Origin: Amoebophrya sp. A120
Lineage: Eukaryota > Sar > Dinophyceae > Syndiniales > Amoebophryaceae
Length of the DNA stretch: 64,000 nucleotides
Direction: 5' to 3'
Assembly: GCA_905178155.1 (NCBI GenBank)
Contig: CAJINV010000011.1
Coordinates: 1,819,216 to 1,883,215, forward strand
Shown here: piece by piece, positions 12,101 to 19,052 of the stretch
Layout of the letters: every line of letters starts with the position of its first letter
Position numbering within the stretch: position 1 is the stretch's first letter
Position numbers and translations under genes: made by a program
The notes under the pieces: generated by a model
What the model was told of the DNA's origin: nothing
The model's database searches: none
The model's input: only the letters and a program-made list of their open reading frames with translations

Positions 12101-13276
12101 TTTGCAGTGCATAGTCGTCGAAATCCAGCAGGTCAAAATCGTTGGAATCCAACTGGGACTCCTTAATGCCCTTGGGGTATGCAGAGAAAAAAATTTTTAC
12201 TCGGAATTAATATACACGTTCTGTGCCACCTGTTGCTACTGAAAAAGCCGCTGGCGATTGAAGGTCAAACAGGATAAAAATGCAATGGAAAATGCAAAAA
12301 ATGTGCACACGACACAGAACGTCGAATTTAGCATTTTATCTTTCCCCTTCCATACTTTCCTGTCGAGCTTCACTTTCCGGTTCCGCAAGCTGCGGTTGCT
12401 TTCCTGCACGAAGTCGGCCATACTTATGCCCCGGTCGCGGAACAGCTCCTCGGGGTTCAGGCTCGCGAAGTACCGCTTTTGTCGCTCGACCGTCACCTTG
12501 CGGGGCTTGGTGCCGGGGGCGTGCGCGTACACCTCGATAACCTTCGGCTATGCAATGCAAAAGCATCGTACTCGTACTAATTGGAGCTATAATGCATTGC
12601 AAATTTTTTCTTAACGTAGATCCACATTACAAATTCAATTCAATTTGTAATGCTGAGCCAATTTGCATTGCAATTTATACTAGTACGATGCTTTTGCATT
12701 GCATATCGGCTCGATGGAGCCGATTTCTACTATCTGGGAATCCGGATACGCCAGATCCAATGCCTTCCCGTCGATTACCGTGTCTGTACCTGAAAGATGA
12801 CATCATTTTTCACGATGCTAAACCTGAAACGCATCCATAACCTAACCATAACCAAAACTACACGTACATCTACGTGTACATGTAGGTGTACATGTTGTGC
12901 CGCATTACAAATTCAATCTGCCATCCAAACACATCAAACCTTATCCTTGATATTCTGTACTTATCAACTTATCCGCGGAGCTGCGTTCCTGCCTGCCTTC
13001 GCCGTTGAGCGCCTTTATCTTGGTTCGCCCGGCGGCCTGCAGCTGCTCCAAATACGCGTTGCTGCGGCTGCGGCTCTCGTCGGACATGCGAAAGCTGCTG
13101 GCGGCCGCGCTGCCGTGCGTCCGGATGGGGCCCTCCCGCCAGCCCGGGCCCATGCGGCACCCCTCCACGTCCTCCTCATTGTGCTGGCGCAGGACCTCGG
13201 AAAAGATGCCCCGCTGCCGCGACTTCGGTTGCGGCTTCGCCGACGAAGAGGACGCTTTCGACGTGGGACCCTCCAT
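1..13276 (-). CDS. Axonemal dynein heavy chain, single-headed inner-arm type (partial, 3' end off window)
   Basis: This is the ATP-driven motor of the flagellar axoneme. Translation starts at 13276 (M-E-G-P-T-S-K). In order the sequence shows a disordered N-terminus; the tail (exon 11954-10970 and following); the linker (exon 7990-6928, including [13 protein letters not shown]); AAA1 with Walker A GPAGTGKT and Walker B CFDEFN (5.4-5.2 kb); AAA2 GPTGGGKT (about 4.36 kb); AAA3 GPTGTGKT with FTDDLNMP (about 1.75-1.55 kb); and AAA4 GVGGSGRQS (about 0.4 kb). The stalk, AAA5, AAA6 and C-terminus lie beyond position 1. GT-AG introns: 12960-12790, 12355-12171, 10969-10860, 9841-9667, 9369-9194, 8749-8519, 5052-4889, 3556-3344, 1478-1294, 1031-891. 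The other interruptions are 16 introners listed separately. AAA1 and AAA3 read like the DNAH1/3/6/7/12 group. The gene class is very secure; a few splice junctions are approximate. Confidence 0.95.
1801..2037. mobile_element. Introner, class with CTCTCAA arm
   Basis: 237 bp, TAT...ATA ends. Long inverted arms contain a duplicated CTCAACTGTTACAT-type motif. Flanked by AAGGA at 1796-1800 and 2038-2042. Removing it plus one AAGGA joins the codons for K-I-L to L-E-N-D upstream of the AAA3 P-loop in frame. Confidence 0.9.
2250..2516. mobile_element. Introner, class 1 (GTCTGGGTCTGG arm)
   Basis: 267 bp with TAT...ATA ends. Arms carry TGTCTGGGTCTGGAAA and a diverged complement. Target duplication GTATT (2245-2249) versus GTACT (2517-2521), one mismatch. 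Excision gives [10 protein letters not shown] in frame. Confidence 0.88.
2576..2797. mobile_element. Introner, class 3 (CCCCCTCCCCCTCAT arm)
   Basis: 222 bp. The inverted arms are nearly perfect (GTGCACAACTCCCCCT and complement), ends TAT...ATA, exact duplication CTTGC (2571-2575, 2798-2802). Excision gives I-G-K-D-E-K-W in frame. Same family as 40702-40959. Confidence 0.92.
3598..3767. mobile_element. Introner, CACAGAAAAAA arm class
   Basis: 170 bp. Arms CACAGAAAAAAGCTGGCAGG and its near complement, ends TAT...ATA, exact duplication TCCGT (3593-3597, 3768-3772). Excision gives W-I-I-F-D-G-P-V-D-A-L-W, the conserved dynein segment upstream of AAA3. Confidence 0.92.
3822..4144. mobile_element. 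Introner, class 3-like (AATCCCCCC arm), longest copy
   Basis: 323 bp. Arms AAAAATCCCCCC...CCCCATATCGAA and complement, TAT...ATA ends, exact duplication GCCAC (3817-3821, 4145-4149). Excision gives I-R-V-A-V-R-D-A-E in frame. It is the longest introner seen here. Confidence 0.9.
5678..5826. mobile_element. Introner, class 2 (AAAGTATCGTACTCGTA arm)
   Basis: 149 bp, the shortest complete copy. Ends TATGAACTGC and GCACAGCATA; exact duplication GATAC (5673-5677, 5827-5831). Excision gives [11 protein letters not shown] in frame upstream of AAA1. Confidence 0.92.
5905..6057. mobile_element. Introner, class 2
   Basis: 153 bp. The left arm is intact and the right terminus degenerate (CTTGCCCAGGATA instead of a TGCATA end). 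Exact duplication TTCTC (5900-5904, 6058-6062). Excision gives Y-W-E-K-L-G-E-Q-L in frame. Confidence 0.9.
6110..6364. mobile_element. Introner, class 1
   Basis: 255 bp. Arms ATGTCTGGGTCTGGAAA and complement, ends TATCAACTG and CATTTGATA, exact duplication CTCGT (6105-6109, 6365-6369). Excision gives W-T-D-E-V-E-E-A-I, a typical dynein linker sequence. Confidence 0.93.
6659..6927. mobile_element. Introner, class 4 (TTTTTAATCAGGATA arm)
   Basis: 269 bp. Arms contain CCCCACACCAGAGTC and complement, TAT...ATA ends, exact duplication AGGAA (6654-6658, 6928-6932). Excision gives [12 protein letters not shown] in frame. Same family as the partial copy at 1-153. Confidence 0.92.
7991..8278. mobile_element. 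Introner, class 1
   Basis: 288 bp. Arms ATATGTCTGGGTCTGGAAAG and complement. Duplication CTCCA versus TTCCA (7986-7990, 8279-8283), one mismatch. Excision gives F-G-V-E-P-H-D-Y-G in frame. Confidence 0.9.
8887..9048. mobile_element. Introner, class 2, decayed target duplication
   Basis: 162 bp. Arms AAAAGTATCGTACG and GTACGATGCTGTTGC, ends TATGCATTGC and GCATTCGATA. The flanking five bases CCCAT and CACTT match at only 3 of 5 positions. Excision with one copy still restores L-E-V-E-A-K-K-V-F-D. Confidence 0.82.
10087..10360. mobile_element. Introner, class 1
   Basis: 274 bp. Ends TATCAAATGC and GCATTTGATA are perfect complements, exact duplication TCGTT (10082-10086, 10361-10365). Excision gives K-V-N-E-N-K-E-Q-N in frame. 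Confidence 0.93.
10415..10623. mobile_element. Introner, AAAAAACTGTGTAAGTGTAA arm class
   Basis: 209 bp. Long inverted arms (CTGTGTAAGTGTAA and complement), TAT...ATA ends, exact duplication AAAGC (10410-10414, 10624-10628). Excision gives I-L-N-G-L-S-R-D-D-V in frame. The arm contains GTAAGT, which could mislead a gene finder into calling a GT-AG intron. Confidence 0.9.
11955..12113. mobile_element. Introner, class 2
   Basis: 159 bp. Ends TATGCACTGC and GCAGTGCATA are perfect complements, exact duplication GTCGT (11950-11954, 12114-12118). Excision gives D-F-D-D-T-E-Y-D-V in frame. Confidence 0.93.
12549..12705. mobile_element. Introner, class 2
   Basis: 157 bp. Ends TATGCAATGC and GCATTGCATA are perfect complements, with arms AAAAGCATCGTACT and complement. 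Exact duplication TCGGC (12544-12548, 12706-12710). Excision gives S-I-E-P-K-V-I-E-V in frame. Confidence 0.93.
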
Positions 13277-15004
13277 CGGTTTCAGGATGTGATGTGCAAG
13301 CGGAAGAAGTGCCGGCTGGCTCCTGCTTTCTTCACCTCTCCGTGGTGCGTCGGTGGCCCTCGTAGTTTCGCAGGTCCTGCTTTATGCTGGCGGAGAGACC
13401 CGAGGAAGGAAGATCACGGGCTCCTCCATACGGAGGACGACGTCGGTGTTGAGCATCTTTAATTTTTGTCTATCTTCATCACATGCCCTTGTGGCCGATC
13501 GGCTGACCCTGCTGACCTCCAGCTACAAAATGGATGATGGAAAATTTGCCATACTGCATAAGACATGCAGTGACTTACTTTTAGAACAAGAAGTGGCGCA
13601 GCTGGGTGTTACACAGCAGGCTCGTGAAGACGACGCGAAACAAGAGCCAGCTGTGAGACTTTAATGCAAAGATCCCGGCGTCATCTTTAGCTTTGCCTGC
13701 AGTCGGGGCATGCTAGTTGATGCTGCGCTCTATCAATACGATTCTCCAAGCGAACAAAAAACGCCCCTTCGACTTTTTGTCTTACGTCGCGCTCTTCTCG
13801 TGCTCCTCTCATCTCATCTTTGCTCATTCTCATTCTCATTCTCGCTTCTCGAAGTTGTGGTCGAAATATGTAATGTTGCTCCAGGGTCTACCGCGGTGGC
13901 AAGGTCACTCGAAAACACTATAAGTAGATGGCCTTTCAACGCATTAAGACCACTCTGCAACAGAGGACATGTCTCGAGGTCTAGAGCTCTTCTTCTGCAG
14001 GGTGCTCAACGCCTCATACCTAGCGCAATCGCTTCAACTTACAGAACCTCCCAACGACGAGCGCAGGCGGTCAAGGCAAGGTGGCGGCGCCATTTGCGGC
14101 GGCGGTGCCCAACCTGTATCGATCGAAAGAACGACTCCGCTGGGCCGCCGGCCCACAGTCTCTCTGTGTCCCCGACCAGAGGGCCGGCGCCTTGGCCGCT
14201 CCCCTCCCAAAAACGACAGCGGGCACACCCGCCGGTAGGGGGAGGCTGGCAATTTATTTGCGCGGCGCGCCGCGCCCCGCCCAACAATAGACTTCACCGC
14301 AGACAGTCTGGACGAGGGAGGGCAGAATGAAATACGGGCGCCCCAACGGGCGCACGCGGCAGCAACTGCGCGGGCCGGGGGTGGCACACGAGGCCGGGCG
14401 GGCCGACCGGTATCGTACTGGCGCAATGAATCCGCGCGGCAGAGGCCGCCGGGGGGGCGGCATAGGGGGGCAAGGCAGGGAGGGCCCGGACGGGGCGGCC
14501 TCGCCTGCTGCCTGCCTACTTCCTTGGCCTTGGGCGGGCGCCATCACTTCCTGCTTCGTATTTATTGCTTTGACTTCGCAGCCAGCAATGGCCGCCGAGG
14601 CCGCGTCGCACAGTCCGAAGACAAATCCCGAGATGCCCGCGCCCCGCGTGATTCTGACCGCGCCGGCATCAGAGACCTCGCACGCCGGTGCGCGAATAGG
14701 GCGCCGTCGCAGGTACGCCCTTTCATCCAGCATACCTTAGCTGCACAAAGGCAAAGTCGTGGCGCTGCCACTACTTTATTTGGTGCCGCGAAACAACAAC
14801 AGCGGCGCCCTCCTACTCGGAGGTAGCCCGCCGAACGACCCTGCTTCCAACGCGTGCGCCGCTTCGTTCACACATCAACACGCCCGGAAAGGGTAGCGCA
14901 TGGCGCTCTGTGGCACGCCTAGGGTCGTGGAAGCATGATGGGGAAGCGAATGCTTTCGACACCGCTCGCGAGCCCGACTGCAAGAAGCCATTTTTGACTT
15001 GATC
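13277..15004. other. Intergenic region, upstream of the dynein gene, with a GC-rich block
   Basis: No supported gene. The first part (to about 13.95 kb) is mixed composition and should hold the dynein promoter and 5' untranslated region, though no motif is identifiable. From about 14.05 to 14.9 kb the DNA is strongly GC-rich, with short GGCGCGCC-like words resembling the GC-rich blocks at 22.7-23.4, 31.4-34.7 and 55.0-55.8 kb. The many open frames on both strands are what GC-rich DNA gives by chance. The retroelement begins at 15005. Confidence 0.6.
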
Positions 15005-15498
15005 AACGAACGAAGATATTTCTACACCTTTTCTCACACTCAGTTTTCATTTTCCCCATTACCACCTCTCACGTATCTATTCTCGCCTGGTGTCAGTACT
15101 TCGAACATAGATTGAAAAACCGAAAAGAATGAAGATCTTGGATCTCCTCCTCGTGGTTTTTATTTACCACTGCTGCTTTTTTACCCTGTGGCTGCCTTGT
15201 TCGGACAGTGAAATGTTGCATCAGGAGCTTTCGTTTTTGTACGCAAGACGAAAGAGACGGAAAAACCAGATTTGTAATGCGGAACGCCAAAAGTTGACAA
15301 ACAGAGATTATTTTTCCACATGAACATAAAAAAGAGCTTGACTTTTGTGCCCGTTTAGTCGTGTTTCACCAATCTGTCATGGTAAATAAAAGGCGAAATA
15401 GAGTGTGGCTTGCTGCTGTGGCGCGTGTGGGCAGCAATGCAGATTAAAAATCTGTGATGCTGAAAGAGGAAAAGTTTGTTCTTTTTCCGAGGCCTGAT
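15005..15498. repeat. 3' terminal direct repeat of the retroelement
   Basis: 494 bp in the same orientation as 21628-22121, offset 6623 bp throughout. Three substitutions were seen. Inside are the words GATTTGTAATGC and ATCTGTGATGC, which resemble a motif repeated in the introners. No convincing hammerhead ribozyme core (CTGANGA plus GAAA) was found on either strand by eye. Confidence 0.95.
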
Positions 15499-15680
15499 TA
15501 GAAACGCCATAAATAAGATTCCTTGCTCTTCGAAAAGTAAAACGACAACCATAAAAGACTTACTATACCACTATTGCCTTGCGTTAACTAAATATCCTGA
15601 TGGGGTTCAACATGCCGTCGCGTAAGTGCATTACAAAGGCTTCTATGTAGCATTTTCGGAGTAGCGACGGAGCGAGGAGT

Positions 15681-18600
15681 TTATACCGGTGACGCAGTCT
15701 CTGCGTCGCTGCTGTTCTCTTGGTCCTCTGCGTTGATACGAAGCGACGCTTCGTAACACAGACGCCCGTACTCAATCCCCCTCCTCATTTTACTCGACAA
15801 AAATGACTGTTTTGGAATTTCCGCTTTCGAAGGAAGTGCCTCCGTAGAAATTCCTTTGTCCGAAATCCAGTATCTAATCCCAATTACGTGTCCCTCCGCG
15901 GTTGTATCCGATAGCTTACACCCCCGATAAAACTCCTCCTTCAATTTCCCCGGCTCGATACCACGCAACAACAAGCGGATGAGGGTGAGGTCGTCGATGT
16001 AGCGTTTATGGCACAGGACGCCCCTCCTCCCGTAGCGGCTGCGTGGGTCTCCGTATGTTGCGGCTATCGTTCCACCCCTCTCCGCATTTATCCCAAACGC
16101 GTTGCTCACCTCGACCATCAATGGTGACCCCATCGGCCCGCCCCCAACCTGTCGCGCGATCAGGCCCATGCAGCGGCAGATAGCAAAAGTAGCGTCAAGC
16201 TTGAGACACCGCAAGACGAGATCAATATCGATGTGCCAGAAGTGTTTGTTGTCCGGCTTGTCCTTCAAGAACTGGATATTCCTCCGCGGTTTGGGTCGTG
16301 CGCGTGCTATCAGTGACGTCATTTTGATCTTCCTGTGGTACAACTTGCCAGCGCGCTGCTTGGGGTTTTCCTGCCTGTGCTCCTCGACCCTTTGGAGGTA
16401 GGGCGTGTTCTTTTCTACCGCGACAAACTGCGTCCCGTACCCCTTAAGCTGTTGCACTCTTTCGCCGACAATCTGCATCGCGTCAGCAACTGAGCACCTA
16501 GTGAAGAAGTCTTTGACGTCAGCAGTCTGTATTGCTATTTGCAGTCTTTGTCGCTCCTCTGGTGGGAGGTCACGCCAGAACTTGTTTATCTGCTCAAACT
16601 CCGCGATGAGCTCTTGCTGCGTGCTGAAGAGGAAGTTTTTGTAGTCGACGTCGAGGATCCGCCGGATGACCCTCGCGACTGTGGAGAAATGCCCGCCGTA
16701 GATGTGCTTGAAGTAGCTCGTTATCGGTCGGAATGCTATTGCCCCGCCCTTCAAGTCTGTGACCTTTAAACTCCTCCCCCTAGTCACCTCGTCAAACAGT
16801 CGCTTCTTCAGCATGATCTTCAAGAACGGCCAGCGGTGGAACTTGCGGAAGCGGATGTTTGTGAGGTCCTTGGTTTTATTCTCCTTTGCAATCGAAAAGA
16901 AGCCTCCCTGCACGTCTGTGTCGTACTGCGCTAGACCTCCCCAGCCTGGAATCAACTCGTAGTCACCCTGAAGGTGGTTGATCATGCAGTGGCTGATTAT
17001 TCGGTCACAACAGAAGAAGACGCTCCGCGACTTGTCAACCTCCCCTGTGTAGCAGTGCGCCGCCAGAAGCTTAGCAACGTCCGTCACGTCGTCCTCCGTG
17101 CAGTAGGACTTACGCCTTTCCCAGTCGATCGACTTCGTTGCTATCTCCTTATCCTCTTTCTCTCCTCCTAGTGGTATGAGGCCTGGCTGTTTGGAGAATT
17201 GTTTTCTGGCTCTTCCTACTGCTGTGGCGACTTGTCCTCGGGTCGGCGCGAATGTAGCAATCCTGGTCCAGTTTACTTCTTTTCCCTGGTGTGTTGCAAG
17301 TGTGAAGCCCGACGAAACAGGCTCACAGCAAATATGTCCGTCGATCGTAGGCAACCACGGATGCCGCTCCTTCAGTTCCTGGCAAGAACAGCGAAGCGGC
17401 AGGTCGTTCCTGATCCTGTACGCAGTGTTCCGGTGCCAATCCGCCAGCTTCGTGCCGAACATGTCCAAAAACTTCTTTCCCCTGGATTTCTTAATCCGCA
17501 GGACACGCACCGGGCCGCACCTCAGCTCTTGGTGTGTAAGCATGCGCGAAAACATGCGGCGCAGGTTGTTGAGCAGCATCGGCGTGGTCTCTGGGAGGCG
17601 GATTGTTGTGACGATGATCTTGGAGCCGCTAACAGTGGCGTCAAGGTTGGAGCGGAAAATGTAGTACTTGCCAGTAGGGAGGAGGCGTTTTGCGTGGCTG
17701 TGCAGCTGTGTAACTTCTCGCGCCGTCTTCGCCCGTAGGTAGGAGCTGATACTGTTAGACAGTCCAATCCTCTTAGACATGGACAGGATGACCCGCGCTT
17801 CTTCATCTACAAAATCCGGCAAGTCCCACTGCGCCATGGCTTCGAAAGCACGCGCGGGCTCCTTGTCGGATATCTCGAATTGTCGGCAAGGGTGTCCAGA
17901 GGTGCGTGTACTCTTGAAAACTTTCCGCCGCGGGTGTGTGATGATGAACGTCTTCACCACCCCCGCCCTGCTCTTCTCGTGTTCGCGGACAGCAGCCCCC
18001 TGGGTGTTGCTTGTCGCATGGAAATACTGGATCAAGATGCGCTCCCCCACTGCTAAGTTTGCCTCCTTCTTCACCGGCGCGTGCATGAGTTTCACTACTA
18101 TCCAGTTCGGCTCGCCGTCTCGGTGGAACAAGCCGACGAGCTTGTTCTTCCTCCCCTCTTCCGCTGCCGCCATCCAATGTGACTCCACCCGGTCTAGTTT
18201 CGCCTTGGTTGTCCTCCCCACGTAAGTTTTCCTCGTTCCCGGCCGCCATGCAAGATACAACACGTGCGTCTCCCTTTCATCCTCTGCGTTCGTGCTCGCT
18301 ATCATGCGGCAAATTCGAATTTTTTCCCGTAGCCTGTTGGTGAAGCGAGTATTACTAAGTTCTAAAATCTGCATCATGAGCTGCTCATCCATTTGAAAAA
18401 GCTGTTTTCGGATCTCTTTCAAAAAAGAACGAAAGGGGGGCCGTTGTGCTGCTTGTTGTTGTCCTCGCCGCTGTGGATCTGCCCAGCTCGGAAATAGTTG
18501 ATCCCTGCTCCTCGTGTGTCTGCAGTCCACCTTTCCCCACCTATCCCTCCGGATTTCAACACAACATCCGCAGTCCTTCGTCTTTTTACAATAGCAGCAC

Positions 18601-19052
18601 TTCTGGTAGTTTTCCATCCTCTTCAGTGTGTAGTTCCCAATTCCCGCCTTGATGTTCTGCACCTCGTAAAGCCGTGCAAGAGATGGAGATGTAGTTTGTA
18701 GCTGTTCGTTCAAAATTTCCAAAAAATTTAAGATGTCGCATTTTCCATACCGGAATCTGCACAGTACCCGTGAGTCGTCGTTCATCATTATAAAAGAAGT
18801 CGCCCGCTTGTTGTTCGTGAAGAAGTTTCCTGCACTTTGGCAGGTTGTAGAAGTCGAGATGATAGTGGTCGTTTTTGTATAGTTGTTTTTTACGCCAGTT
18901 GTAGCGTATACTGTCAGTCCGCAAGTTGCTCGTAGAAAATAAAAAATAAACCCGTTCAAAATCTTTCCTGCATAGAAACTTCTGAATTGATAACCCCCCG
19001 CTGACGTGCCCTCAGTAAAGGTTGAACACCGACGAACTGCTTCCACCACCAC
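15681..19052 (-). CDS. Retroelement ORF2: GIY-YIG endonuclease plus reverse transcriptase
   Basis: 1123 residues. A Cys cluster (CCYCKKTKDCGCC, about 152-164) precedes a GIY-YIG nuclease at about 263-352: VLYLAW...TYVGRT, then R and H, the catalytic Glu in GERILIQYF, and the terminal Asn in TSNTQ. The reverse transcriptase follows: motif A TADVKDFF (about 840), motif B GGGPMGSPL (about 970), motif C RYIDD (1017-1021), then about 100 residues of thumb and tail. There is no C-terminal nuclease, so the domain order is permuted relative to canonical Penelope. The frame is fully open and looks intact. It overlaps ORF1 by 41 bp in the +1 frame relative to it, so expression needs frameshifting, reinitiation or its own start. 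Confidence 0.9.
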   Translation of the reverse strand: MVVEAVRRCSTFTEGTSAGGYQFRSFYAGKILNGFIFYFLRATCGLTVYATTGVKNNYTKTTTIISTSTTCQSAGNFFTNNKRATSFIMMNDDSRVLCRFRYGKCDILNFLEILNEQLQTTSPSLARLYEVQNIKAGIGNYTLKRMENYQKCCYCKKTKDCGCCVEIRRDRWGKVDCRHTRSRDQLFPSWADPQRRGQQQAAQRPPFRSFLKEIRKQLFQMDEQLMMQILELSNTRFTNRLREKIRICRMIASTNAEDERETHVLYLAWRPGTRKTYVGRTTKAKLDRVESHWMAAAEEGRKNKLVGLFHRDGEPNWIVVKLMHAPVKKEANLAVGERILIQYFHATSNTQGAAVREHEKSRAGVVKTFIITHPRRKVFKSTRTSGHPCRQFEISDKEPARAFEAMAQWDLPDFVDEEARVILSMSKRIGLSNSISSYLRAKTAREVTQLHSHAKRLLPTGKYYIFRSNLDATVSGSKIIVTTIRLPETTPMLLNNLRRMFSRMLTHQELRCGPVRVLRIKKSRGKKFLDMFGTKLADWHRNTAYRIRNDLPLRCSCQELKERHPWLPTIDGHICCEPVSSGFTLATHQGKEVNWTRIATFAPTRGQVATAVGRARKQFSKQPGLIPLGGEKEDKEIATKSIDWERRKSYCTEDDVTDVAKLLAAHCYTGEVDKSRSVFFCCDRIISHCMINHLQGDYELIPGWGGLAQYDTDVQGGFFSIAKENKTKDLTNIRFRKFHRWPFLKIMLKKRLFDEVTRGRSLKVTDLKGGAIAFRPITSYFKHIYGGHFSTVARVIRRILDVDYKNFLFSTQQELIAEFEQINKFWRDLPPEERQRLQIAIQTADVKDFFTRCSVADAMQIVGERVQQLKGYGTQFVAVEKNTPYLQRVEEHRQENPKQRAGKLYHRKIKMTSLIARARPKPRRNIQFLKDKPDNKHFWHIDIDLVLRCLKLDATFAICRCMGLIARQVGGGPMGSPLMVEVSNAFGINAERGGTIAATYGDPRSRYGRRGVLCHKRYIDDLTLIRLLLRGIEPGKLKEEFYRGCKLSDTTAEGHVIGIRYWISDKGISTEALPSKAEIPKQSFLSSKMRRGIEYGRLCYEASLRINAEDQENSSDAETASPV

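Noticed and set aside
14034-14740. Overlapping long frames in the GC-rich block on both strands
   Set aside because: GC-rich DNA has few stop codons. The translations are Arg/Pro/Ala-rich with no recognisable motif, and frames overlap on both strands.
15129-15323. 64-codon plus-strand frame, identical to one at 21752-21946
   Set aside because: The identity comes from the retroelement's terminal repeats; no protein family was recognised.
15093-15498. Hammerhead ribozyme in the pseudo-LTR
   Set aside because: Such ribozymes are known in Penelope-like elements, but only partial CTGATG-like words were found. A covariance-model search would be decisive.
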